Of a stretch of 64,000 bases of DNA, positions 13,201 to 26,500 are shown piece by piece. Every line of letters begins with the position of its first letter. Within the stretch, counting starts at the first letter, position 1. The notes beneath the pieces were generated by a model. It saw only the letters and a list, made by a program, of their open reading frames with translations, had not been told where the DNA came from and ran no database searches. This stretch comes from Tetrahymena thermophila SB210 (taxonomy: Eukaryota > Ciliophora > Oligohymenophorea > Hymenostomatida > Tetrahymenidae): NCBI RefSeq assembly GCF_000189635.1, contig NW_002476368.1, positions 558,001 to 622,000 of the forward strand, written 5' to 3'. The position numbers and the translations under genes were made by a program.

Positions 13201-16200
13201 ATTATTTATAAAAGAAAGAGCACCCCCATCTTAATTAGTATTATTTAAAAAGTTAGAATTTGTTATTACTGCATTTTAAGAATTAATAAATTAAATGTTT
13301 CCTTAGTTTTGACTAAAATTAAATGAATCTATGGTTATGTTAGAAGAATAGAATTTGATTAGAGGTGATTATTTAGTTTAATTAAAAATGTTTTGTTAAA
13401 AATTAGCTTATATTAATGTAACTTAATCATTTAACAATGTTATTATTTAAAGCTATTTTTAAATTTAATTTTTAGTTAGCATAAATTTCAAATTAGTATT
13501 ATACTGCATATTTATTTATGATACATTCAAATTTAAACTACCAAAAATAATGAACAAGAAATTAGAATCATCATTAGAAACAATCTAAGATGAGCTATGG
13601 TCTATTAACACATTTTAGATGACTAAGTTCTAAGTATTAGCTGTGGAAACAAATTAGTTTAACTTACTATGTAAAATTTAGGTAGAATTAATTAGAATTG
13701 TGCCACTATTTGCAATATTTATTAAACTATTATTCAAACCAGTAATTTAAACATTTCTAAGAATTAAATTGTATATAGAAATTTATTAACAGCTGGAAAA
13801 AGATAAAAAAGATACTCCTTAACTTGAATAATTGATAGTTAAATTTTCTAGAATTAGATTCATGATTACTACATTATCATTATTTGAAATTTGTATTTAG
13901 ATATCATGTAAATTTTGGTTTGATATACTAATATTTTATAGAAATGTCTTTTTTGTTATCTCATTTTACATTATCAATTATTTTTTACTCTAAAAAAGTA
14001 AATTAAAATTTTTAATAATTAAATATTATTTTGGATAATTAAGTAAGGTATTTTCTTCCACAATAAGTATATCTGGTTAAGTAATAATTTTATTTTAATT
14101 AATGTAAAATGGTAGAGTACCTTAGCTAGGAACTATAGTGATTTAACTATTAGAAGTTGCTTCAATATTTATTTCTTTAAGATTTTATTAGTTTAAATAA
14201 ATAGTCATAAAAGTATTTGAAGCAGAATTCGGTTATTCTTATAAAGAGAGAAGATTTGGTAGCTGATTTTGAAGTGGAATAATCAAACCAATTGAATTTT
14301 ACATTTATATGAAATTCTAGTCCTTAATGTTAATGCTACATTATATCTGGTTAAAAGATTTTTAAAGCTCATAAAAGATCATACTGTACTGTTAGTCAAA
14401 AATTTAATTGTTTGATAAACCAATAACTCTTAAAAATTGTGAAGTTTCATTATAAAAAACTTTCATTAATTTAAAAGACTAAGCACTAACTTGATCAAAC
14501 AAAGTTATTTTTTAGGTATTTTAATCTACTTTAAATAGCTCAAATTTGTGGAAAGAAACAATAAAATAGTATTTTTCATCAAAAATATTGATGGAAATAA
14601 TCTAGTCTTGAAGGTTTTATCTACGGATTGATGTCATAAATTTTAAAGAATTTCTGCTGTGAATATTCAATTAAAAAGTTGAATAAAATATCAGTAGTGT
14701 TTTTGTGATTAAAATACGGTTTTTTTAAGAATCAGGAAACGATAGATTAATTAGTGGTTGTTAATTACTAAGTTTCAAGCATCGAACTATTTTTTCTTTA
14801 AAAAAGTTCATAAATATTACAGAATTAAGTTCATCTATTTATATAACCCCTAGAGTTTAGCTATTGTTAGACATTAATTTAACAAAATTAAATCTACTTA
14901 ACTCTTGGATTTTATTTTTAGATAAGCACACAACTTAGCTATTTAAAGAAGCAACCCAAATAAAGCTTTCAGTTTCAAATATAAAATGCACATCATCATA
15001 AAGAGTTGCACCTGATATTAATTATAAGCTTAGATAGTTTAATGCTAAATCTTATAAATTATAGATAATAAGAGTTCCATCATTAAAACCTAATAGTAAT
15101 ATTTGTTGAGTCGTCAACATATAATAAGATGTGAGTCTTTAATATTAGTTTAGCTTAATTTCATTTAGCTAATAATCTTATTAGAAATTGTAGTGGATCA
15201 GTTTTTAATCAAGAGTTAAGAATACACTTGAGCATAGAAATTACACAAATTTGTATCTGTTATTAACTGATGGATTAATATTTTATATTCCTTCTACAAG
15301 ATTTTGTATAAAGCTAGTTAAATCATACTTCAATATTTAACTTTAAAAGGCTACAATAAATAAGTTTTTTGTTACAAAGTTGAGGTCTAAAATATTTTCT
15401 TTTGATTTAATAGTCATTAGATATTAAATTTACTACTCATTATAAAAATAAAGACCATTATTTATCCCTAAAAAAATAAATTAACTATAATTTTCTGATT
15501 GATTTTATCTAATTGAATTAATTTCTATAAAAAAAGTACCTCTTTTTAGAGTATACCTTTTATAACTATCAGTAATTTAAGCATAATTTGCTATGTATAT
15601 TACTTTGTTACTAAATATTAGCAAAACATTTATCTCAGGGCAAAGTCTTAATCCTACAGGACTTGGGTTTTTACCTGAATTAAATTCTCTAATCTTTAGG
15701 ATATTTATTTATTGATAAATTCCTTAATAATCTATAAAAGTAACACTTCCAGTTTGATCTAAAAATGCATATATATTCATATACTTGTCAAAAATAGAGT
15801 CTGCAACAATAGTTACGCTATTTTATGTATATTAATTCTTTATAGAAGTAACTTAAATTAAACTATCTAGGCTAAAAACAAACACTTAAGCAAATCTAAT
15901 AATATTTGTGTAAACTAGAATATGATTATAATCTTCTAGATAGGAAACATTAAGTATTTAACCTCCTCCTGAACCCTACAAAGTTCCTAAGTTTGCTAAA
16001 GAGCTTCTATCTAATACCACTAAAGCTTTTTGTTAAAAAATAAAAGATTTTAATTTATTAGGTCTTTATATAAATAATTTTAAATAAAAATAATGTAAGA
16101 AGATTTTAACTTCTTTTATCATTTTCACATTTTAAGTTTTTAGATTTTTTTTTTTAAAGAGTAGGCGAATAAGTATTTTTAATGATTTTATTTATGAGAC

Positions 16201-19200
16201 TGCTGTAATAGCTATATTCTTAAATAGGAAGTAATATTTTTAATGATTTTTTAATAATCAAATGTGTTAATTTTTTTTTAAAAAGCAATATTTTAAATGA
16301 TTTTCTTAAGAAGGTGATATCTAAATCAAGTTTTTCATAACTCTTTGAATAAAGTTGAAAAGTTTGATTCACTCTTGAATAGAAAGTTAAAATTAAAAAT
16401 ATTTATTTATTTTGTAATGAAGATTAAAAAAGTTTATAATTTATTTTTGGATGAAAACTCCTACAGAAAATATATTTCATTATTTTTTGTAAAATCATTA
16501 ATTCTATTTTAATTATATATTTTGAGTAATTATATATATTTATTTTAAATCTTTTTTCATAAGAAAATGCTGAAGTAAGTAACTAACTATTATAAAGATG
16601 TTAGGTTATTGATAAAAAATTTACAAATGGTAAAAATCATAAATTAAATTGTTAAAAATTAAATAAATAAAATATACTTGAAGTTGTTACGAGGACAAGC
16701 GATTTTTAGTAAACATTTAAGTTAATAATAGTTCCTTAGCTTTAAGTTACTGTCTACTAAAATATACCTTTTAGATCATATACTTCAATTGAATCTGTGT
16801 ATAGGAATAGTCTATTCTATAGAGAATCAATTTGAATGAGAAATGATGATATTAAATTTTTTGAAGCGAATTATTAAACTACAGTTAGCTTTTTCAATTC
16901 TAGAATTGTAACTTGATTGTTGCTTAACTTACATATAATGTTTTAAGGTGGAAACTAACAGTATGTTGCGTATAATGGATCAAAATTTATAGAAATATTT
17001 TCCTAATTCAAAAGGTTGAGATTTAATCTAATAATTCTGTTACCATATACAGTTATCATATTCTAACTTTATAAAGGAGTTATTTATATACTAGTTATTG
17101 TATATGTTGAATCCATAAAAGTGCTGGTTTAATTAGTTTGAAAATTTTTTAGTTTAATTATGTTAATTTTACTTGCTATCACTACTTATTCACTTTCTAA
17201 AATTATAAATTGATTTACTTAAGCAGAAGTATTTATTTCAAATTAAACAGTTTCTAAAAAACTATTGTCGTTAATATTAAATATGTATATTGATCTCCTA
17301 ATGATAAAGTATCTGTTTAAAGTATAACTCATTTTTACGTCAGTAATATTATCTCCACTACTAAAATCAGATTAAGAAATATTGTAAAACTATGAATAAA
17401 AATTAGTTTTATAAGGATTTAAGCCTATAAATCCCTACTAATCATACACATAAATAAAGTTTTAATCTTCAGTCACAAGTTGATTAGATCCTTAAATATT
17501 AAACAATAGAGTTGTATCATCTTAATAATTAGATAGATCGACAGAATTAAATGTTTGTGTTCCTAAAATAGACATAAAGCTGAGATTTTGTACTACCTTC
17601 ACATTATATATCAGATTATTTTAAGAGTCGTAAAAAGTAACTGGTTATATAAGTGACTATGCAGAACTTACACTAAAGAACTAAATAAAATTAGGGGAAT
17701 TTTTTTAAATCACTAAGCATTGGTATGGAAGTGTTGCAGTTTATTAGTTTGTAATGCCAAGTATAAAAATGTAATTATCTAATGGGTTATTTTATATAAA
17801 TGTGATATCTAAACCTTTAGCAAGAGGTAAATTTTATATTTGCTGAAAAACAGTAAAAGAATTTGCTGTTTTTTTCAAAAGAGTAAATGTGGTATCCTAT
17901 GAAAAAATGTAGACTTCAAAAAGCTAAGGGTATTAAGGTTAAGGAAAATACTTCTTAACCTTCCAAATTTATATTTAAGTTGCTGAATTATATTTATCAG
18001 TTAATTAAGCAATTTTATTGACTAAATCTAATTAATAAACTTCTATTATAAAATTTTTTTAGATTATTAAGATATTATTTTATGTAAGAGAAATTTAAAC
18101 AATATCTGTAGAGTAGTTTTAAAATGATATTTTTTAAATTAAGTAATCATTTTAGGAAATTGCATACAGACTTTAGTCAAATAAAGTTACTACTATTGAT
18201 TAATAATCTGTTATTAGTGGGGCAATAGGCTAGGGATTCATTTCATATATAATTTGCTACTTAATTTAGAAATTGAAGGAATCAAATATAACTAATTGAT
18301 TATTAAAAAAAGCTAATAAATCAAATTAATTAATTTAATTAAATAATTTAAGTTTTATGCAAATGCTCTTTTCAATTTGCATGAAATTTTAGAAAATTTC
18401 ATTATAAATTGAGCCAATGTCCCAAGAGTAAAGTTTTCCATCTACAGTGCACGCAACTATTGTTTTTTATTTTGATAGAATTACTAAATTGGTCAAAGGA
18501 CTAGTTATCTAATCATAACCAAGACTAAAATTTTCTATTATGTATTCATATTTCTCAGCTGTAAATGCATAATTTTCTTTTTCAATCAGAAAAGACTGTA
18601 GATCCTATCCTACTACAAACACTCTTTCTAAAAATTTTTTTGGTATTTATGGAAGGACAAATATCTTAGTTGGCTAATTTATTGATATTAAAAGTTGATT
18701 AAAAGGAATTGTTTAAATTTGATTATTAATTATTTAAATAGTAAATACGTTTAAATTATTATCACTTGTTAAAACATAAAGGTAAAAAGAATTTTTATCC
18801 TATTAGATCTATGATAATTTCATATCTATAATATTTGAATTAAATTTTTAAGAATATTCATTTGTATTAGATATAGCTTTTACAAACTGAATTTAATTTG
18901 GTAATTATACTAAAAAATAATCTTAATTGTTTATCATTAATGATAAAAGGTAACTAGGAACTTACTCTAGTGTTAAAGCTTAGCACTGACTTTGTTATAA
19001 AATAATCAGAGTTTAATATTGAGAAAAAATAAAAGAGATATAAAACCCTGATATGCTTTTCAATACCACAGATGCAAGCAAATTAGGAATATTGCTGCAT
19101 ATGAAATTTTAAGAAGTAAAGTATGATATTACCATTTATTATTTAGCATTAACAGCTACTTCATCTACTCTTATACTATTTTACTAAATTTAAATAACAA

Positions 19201-19999
19201 ATTGATTAAAAATTTAAACATAGTTAATAGGATTGTATGTTATCTAAATAACAATTGGAATATCAGGAATAGTTTCACCTTGAATTGTTAATAAATGTTA
19301 AATATTTATTTAACTTTTAGATTTAAGCTGTGTTATTGAGCAAATGATTTAATTTTAAGGGGCTACAAGATATACATTTTAGTAGTCACTGAGGTTTACT
19401 TAAATTGTATTAATAATTATTTGATTATTTTATGAGGCATCCAACTAGAAAAAAGTCAAATTACCTTATAGAAAGTAAACCTACTAATCTATTCCTATTA
19501 TTTAAATGATATTTTATGATATTGGTAATACTTATTAGAATAATCCATTTTGTCTAGAGTATTAGTTTAATTATTAATCATATATTGTGAGAATATATTA
19601 TTCATTAAAAGAAATAACATCTAAGATTTAACCTGAATTAACTTCTGTTTGAGATTAATATGATAGTTAGCATGAATTGAAATTTACACAAATATTCTAT
19701 GACTAAATTTAGTAGTAGTTATCATCGCAAACAGCTTAACAAACTCCTGTCTAAGCTTATTAGCTAGATTTAAAATTTGAGTCATCTTTGAGCTAGTAAA
19801 ACAATCCTAATGGACATTATTAATAAACACACAAATTTAATTATTAAGAAAGTATAAATCCTACTTAACATTACTAACAAATAAGATTTTGATCACATTA
19901 TAAACATCCTATAGCACAAACTTAATCTTAACCTTTCACTAAACTAGCCATGATTATTAAAAATGATGCTAAAACTAAATTTTTATTAATCATATTCAT
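10237..19999 (-). CDS. Paralogue B: giant propeller/beta-helix multi-TM surface protein
   Basis: Exons on the minus strand are 19999-16678, 16025-10725 and 10670-10237. Both introns (652 and 54 nt) are phase 1, and the sum of 9057 nt gives 3018 aa. Two in-frame ATGs (19999 and 19993) precede a clear signal peptide ending near SLVKGQD. The Cys-rich module includes CAIGCLQC and CDDNYYQIQSQNIC. Strand-rich, probably propeller repeats flank intron 1 (VVLDRSSLANLGTLQ lies just after it). Beta-helix rungs are QDGGALSFI, SGGAIYCQE and ALIGGGIRIYN. Then come DGYWRSN and GSIGPLCEECD (near residue 2400), about eight membrane segments with KYGFYYSEFKPQFYYWEFVR, and a polar tail. The second donor is GTTATT rather than GTAA. 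The other paralogues support the gene structure by sharing intron positions. Confidence 0.85.
16026..16677 (-). other. Long intron 1 of paralogue B
   Basis: This 652-nt stretch has no usable reading frame and separates the two halves of paralogue B. The donor is TTCAA|GTATAT and the acceptor AAAAAG|CTTTAG. The splice joins phase 1 to phase 1 at the same protein position as intron 1 of A, C and D (79, 236 and 148 nt). That argues for one spliced gene and not two separate ones. I see nothing else in it. Confidence 0.75.
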
Positions 20000-20593
20000 T
20001 TAAGATGTAATTACTTCTACAATAATACCTTTTACTTATTATTAATTTCTTTAATGATAACAATTTCTTTATTAATTATAATTTCAATTATTTAATTCAA
20101 GTTGAAAAATAAATAATACAATAATAATTTTTTATTGAAATTTAAATAAAATCTTAATTATTGATATATTAAATAAACATTCAATAAATAAAAAAATCAT
20201 AAATTAATAATAGATACTCACAATATCAAGCTGTTTTTAATATAAGTAACAATATGTTTATTATTTATCATTATTATTTTTATTTTTTTAATCAATTAAT
20301 ATTTATTTAAAAAATTTTTCTTTCATATTTAAATAATTGTTTCATCATTTTTTCTAATTTATCTTTAATATTATTTAAAAAAGTTATCAAAGTTAAAAAT
20401 GATTTTTAAAAAGGAATAAATTATTTATACTAAGCTTTAGATTAATTAATTTTTATAAATAAATATAAATCTGATAAAATAATTTATTTTTTAAATTTTA
20501 GAATAATATGGAATTACAATAAATAACAATTTATTTATATAAAATTTATTGATTAATATATATCTTTTTAATTGTTGAGTTTTTACTTAATTT
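20000..20593. other. Intergenic spacer between paralogues B and C
   Basis: AT-rich spacer of 594 nt that must carry the promoter of paralogue B and the 3' end signals of C. No gene or repeat is visible. Confidence 0.6.
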
Positions 20594-23500
20594 TCACTAA
20601 TTGCTTTCCTTAGTCCTATCCTTTTAGTCTAAAGTAGATATATTAACTGCATTTATCTAATACTGACTTGGTAATAATCTTCTTTTTTTATTAAAGTTTT
20701 ATGGATAAGGAGATTAATCATTCTATGATTAACTTTCTGTAACTTTTTCAACATTTTCTAGATTTGAGAAAAATTCTATCTTAGATAAGCTCATGCTCAT
20801 ATTACCATTTGATTCTTTTAATTTTTGAGTATTTTAATCTTATAATTAATTGCTTTTATCATTATTTTATTACTCAATTACAAAATCTTAACTTGCATTT
20901 TTTTCTTATTCCTTATGAGATGGTGAATAATATGCTTGATCTTAATTTTATTGATTAAAATTAGGAGAAAATGAGCGAGAAAGATCACATGCTAATTAGC
21001 TTATTTATTTTTATGCTAAGCTTTCTTTATTTTATTAAAAAAAGTTATACTAATAATTAAAGTTTATTGAATTTATATATGATAAAAAATAATATTTTCT
21101 TTTAAATTTCAATAATTTTAATATTTTTTATTTAATGTAATTTAAAAAAGTAGAAATCATTTATAAAATTAAAGAAAATAAACAGAAATTTATTAGAAGA
21201 TATATAAACTATTTATTACTTGTTAAAATTTTTGTTTTCATAAGATAAATTGGTTATTTGAAATTCAAAAAAATTAAAATAAAAATTCTTACTTTTGCTT
21301 TTCGAGGGAGCATTTGTTTTATTAATAGTATTTGAAATTTCTTTTGCTTTTTCTAGGGCCTTCAAACCAATAATATAAGGAACCATTTCTCTGATTTCTT
21401 TCCATTTTTTGTATGTGCTAAATTTTATTTCTAGTTTAGTTTCGAATTTCTAGTAAAATTTATGTGGTAGAATCTTTTTAAAAATCCAGCGAATGAGTCT
21501 TCCAAAGGCATTTAATTTTGAAGACACTTTGTAAGAAATAATAACTACAATTATGTAAGAAATAAAGCAAATGTGAATACAATAGGTAATAGATTCTATA
21601 AATAAGTACTAATATTCGTGATTTAAAGCAGTTAGAATCAAATTAACTATTATGACCAAAATTGAAAGAATTTCAAATTATTGCAGTTTATTGCTTTGAA
21701 TCGGTCTATATATTAGCATTAATTTTATATAGGCACTCATGATAAATATGATTTAAATATAAACTAAATAAATATTATCACCTGAAAGAAATGTGAAAAG
21801 AAGCACCAATGATATACGAAGATTAGATCTCACGAATTCCCAGTAGTAATAACCCTACTTGAATTCAGAATAATAAAAACCGTATTTGTAGCGGATAATA
21901 CAATTATTTAAAGTTTTAGATGATTTTTTAATTTTATATAAAATAATTAAAGGAGTAATTATCCAAAATAGTATCATAGTTATACTAAAGGATTAGGTAA
22001 ATCTATTATATCTGAGTTCATCACAATCAATTAATAAATCAAATTGTGAATAATTATTTGTCCCTATTTAACGACAACTTAACGATTAAGCAAAGAATTA
22101 AATAGAGCTAGGCTAAAAGAAGGCAAAAATTAAATTATATAATGTGAACTTGTGCCAGTTATTTATATTATATTTTTTTAACCTCTCACAGATCTAAAAA
22201 ATGAATTTTATGATAAAATAGAAGATAAGTGGTGTTAAAAGCTAAATAATTTATTAAGCTTGAACTTTTTGTAGCCTTGTTTTAACAATAGAAATTATAC
22301 TGCAATTAATGGTTACATTGATCTTATTAGAAGGTGACTAAAATAAATTCCCTAAATCTCCGAAGAATGAAGGAAATACATTAAGCTTGAAATATATGAG
22401 CATTGATGAAATTTATAAATAGTTTATAAGAATTTTGAGGTAAAAACCTGACCAATCCCTGATTGAATTCGATGAAATAGGAAATAGATTTAGTCTTCTC
22501 AGATAGTAGCAAGTCTGTGTATGCATAAAGCTTGACATAAACATTAGAGTACTGAAAAAGAAATATAAAGTAAAAAAAATTCCCATAATTATTATAAAAG
22601 CAATTTAGTAAGATGTATCACTGCATTCACTGCAATCATATCTCTAGGTAAAAGAGTTAGAGTATTAATGGCCTTTCCAAACTTCACCAAAATAATCGCA
22701 TTCTTCACAAAGAGGTCCTATATTACCTTTAATGCATCCTTATATTTAATCAACATCTGATCTAATTTAAGAAACGCAATTACTTGGTTGATTTAAGCAA
22801 TAAAATATATTTGAAGAGGAATCACTACTTCTCCAGTATCCATCTTTAATGACAATATTTTTTCCTTTACAAAAGCTGGCCGAATCTGGACATTTTTGGC
22901 AAACCTATATGTCCTATTCATTTGTCTAAGAGTCATTTTACTTCATTGATGGTTAAATAAGCGAAAACTACCCTTCTGGACATTAATAGCAACTTATAAT
23001 TTAAGGACTAAAGTATTTATATATTTCACCAACAACACACTAACGAAAAATAGCAATTATTTAAATTGGTTTACTATCCACTTAATTAATGCTATAATCT
23101 AAATTAAATGAAACTGAAAGAAGAGGACTAGATGTCATTTAAAACTCTCTAAAATTGAAGGCTAATTCAGTTTGATTATACTAATCTGGAGTAATATAAG
23201 TTTCTCCATTAATAACTAGTTAACTACTTGAATTTAGTGCATCAAGCTTTAAATATATACTGCTCAGTTCTTACATAATATCAGGTGGATAAACTTTATC
23301 TCTAAGAAGAGTTGTGTCAAAGAATAATATATCACCAATTTAATCCATTACTGAAATAGATATTTTAAAAGAAGACCCGCTAACAATATTTTATAAAATT
23401 AATTTTCCAGAATAAAATTATTTTTCTTATTGATTTAATTCAGCTTAATCTTAAAAAAGAAATGGAAGTTGAGTATTTTATCCACTTGGATCGTATACTA

Positions 23501-26500
23501 CACTTTTAACTCTTATGCTTTGTAAATTTTATGCTATATCTTAACCATATATTAAAGCATTATTAGAATTTATATTCGCTTTGTGATAAAGGTTATTAAA
23601 TTAGCCATTATACCTGTTATTAATATTTAAAAAAAAGCGAATACCACCACCAATGAGAGCATTATTTTAAGTGATAAAAGTATGATCATCAATATAAAAA
23701 TCTTTAATTTGATTGCTAATGTAGATTCCACCTCCACTACCAGTAACTCTATTTTAGAAAAATGTTGATTTTATTATTTTTAAACTAACATATATAGTAT
23801 CCAACTATATGCCACCACCATTTAAATTTTAGTTTTGAGTAAAATTACAGCTATCAAAGGTTATATTATTAGCTTAATTTACATATACATTTCCTTGGTT
23901 ATTTAAAAAAGTTAAAGACTTAATAACTACAGTTGTTGAGTATATTTGAATTAAGTGTTATTCTGTTGATTAATAGTTTCCAATTATATTAGTATTATCA
24001 TAAAAATTAGCATTAGACAGACTCAAAGTATCAGAATTTAACGTTATTGTATAATCACTACTCTATAGTTGTTTTTAGGAATTTATAAATTAAATATTTG
24101 AGTTGTTACCGTATATTATATTGTTTATCTAAAGATTTAATGTTCTCTGTGCATAAAAAAAATAAATTTGCTAGGCAGGACTAATTAATTTAGTTTGAGT
24201 GCAGTTAATAATGTTAACATTATTAATTATAAAATTATCCACCTTTTTTGAAATAAAGAAGAAATCTAAATTGCTATTAGTAATTTGTAAGTTGTTTATT
24301 TCTAAATTTGTAATACCAAATGCATTAACAAAACTATTTAATTCTCCAACAAAAGTTGAGTTATTTATTACCATGTTCATGATGTAAACATAACTGCAGT
24401 TAGAGAAAAAAAAGAATGAATTATTTATATTGTTAGGATTGTACTAAATTGTGACATTTTAGATTTATAAATTATTCAAAATCACTAAAGTCATATTTTG
24501 AAATTAAAAACTGATATCTTACAATTTTTAATTTTTAATTTATATACTTTAGAAATAAATATTTTAAGAAATATTATTAAATGTCAATAGCTAGGCTTAT
24601 TATGATTATTAATTAAAAATAAATTCGAAGCCTTTGATAAGTATATCTTTTTTATTAAAATTAACAAATGTTGCAGGAGCTATCTAGATTTAGCTATTGT
24701 ACTATGAAGCTGCCTCTATTTGAGCCAAATTGTTCTATGAGTAAGGGACAATTGTGATTTATCCATCACGAGTAATATCAAAATTTATTTCTTAAAGATT
24801 ATTACTTTCTAAATAAATAGTGTAAAAATTATTGTATGTCTAATTTAAAATAGGTGAAATAGCCAACTACGATGGTTATTAAACACTAGGGGGTTTAATC
24901 AATCCTATTGTTTGCGCCATTTGAAGTGAGCTGATCGATTAGATATTTAAACTACATTATGAATAACCTAATATACTCTGGTCATTATAGTAACCTAAGC
25001 TATATTACTAATCAAATAAGGTATCTTAAGACACTCCAATAACTCTGAGCTATTATGAAACCGAATCGAATATGGTTTTTGCTATCAATAAATTACTTAT
25101 AGTAATTTGATCTAATAGGGAAATAGTTTGTTGAGTAAAATCAGCTTTAATAAATTCAAATCTTAATAGGTAAACAATAATATAATATGTACCATTATTA
25201 AAAACTCTAAAATCAATTATTTCATCCATAATATTTTACCTTCTTATGCTCATAATGTATTAAAGATTATCCCTCTAATGGATGTTTAACTAAAAAGTGC
25301 AATAGAAAATAATTTAATTATCAGTTAGCATTATTTTATTATATGAGCTATTAGGAAACTATAAATATTTAATAGCAAGATTAGTAGCTAGAGTTGATAT
25401 ATCAATACATCTGATAAGTTTTTCACCTAAATAGCTTAAATAGATTCGATTGGTATATTATACTGTACTATTATTCACTCTTTCATCTGCAAAAAAGGTT
25501 GTTAACTTTTTATTTTGGTTATTAAATTAACTTAGATCATATTTGACAGAATTATTTATATTGGTTTTATCAATTTACAGTATTATGGTTTATTGTGTTG
25601 CTATAAAGATGTAGCTTTGTGTTTCTATTATAAACTTAACAACATTATAGATACTTTAGCTTTATTTCAGATTAAAATTAGTATATAATGTGCTTGCAAT
25701 TTAATAAACAAAAACAGTTCCATCATTTAATCCTATGACTAAATAATTAATGCTTGATAGGTATTTATAACAGGTTAGCCATTAATTATTTTAAAGACTT
25801 ATAACTTTAAGCTCAATTTATTGTTAAAAATTATAATGAACTATTTTTTTGTCTATTGTATAAAATAAATTTTCTGCTAAGAAGTATCTGAACTAATAAC
25901 CTGTAACAACTTTAAAAGATTTTTAATTTTGAATATTGAGCGAAAGCTAGTATGGCTAAATAGAAGCATCATATATCTGAAACGAAGAGGTCAATCCTAA
26001 AACTAGTAATTAGGATTCTTTGATCAAGATCATATCTTTCACTACATCTATAGAATTAGCTATTCTTGAAAAATATTAAAATTAAAAATCTGAGTATAAA
26101 TAAAATTAGCTATTAGAACCTAAGATAAGTATTTTAATATCATTTTATGGGTTAAGTTAAGGAAGCTCAACAAAATAATTATTTTATTTTAATGAGTGGA
26201 CTGTTTATTTGTTTAAAAGCTCTGCAAAATTTTGCTAAAATATTTAGATTTAGCTAAACAATAGCAAGTTATTAGTGCTAGGATTAAAATTTAATCCTAC
26301 TGGTAAGTATGTTGGATTATAATGAAATTCCTTAATAAGCACAAATGTTATAGATTGATATGCTCCAGAAGAGTAATCATAAATACCAAAATTTCCTCCG
26401 AAGTCAAATAAAACTAAGTAGTTTTAATTATAATCGAAAAATAAATCACAAATCATTAATGGATTATTTTGTGTATAAGATTATTTCAAGCTTTATATAA

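Noticed and set aside
10237..19999. Splitting paralogue B into two genes at the 652-nt gap
   Set aside because: The gap has good splice sites, keeps phase 1, and coincides with the short introns of A and D.
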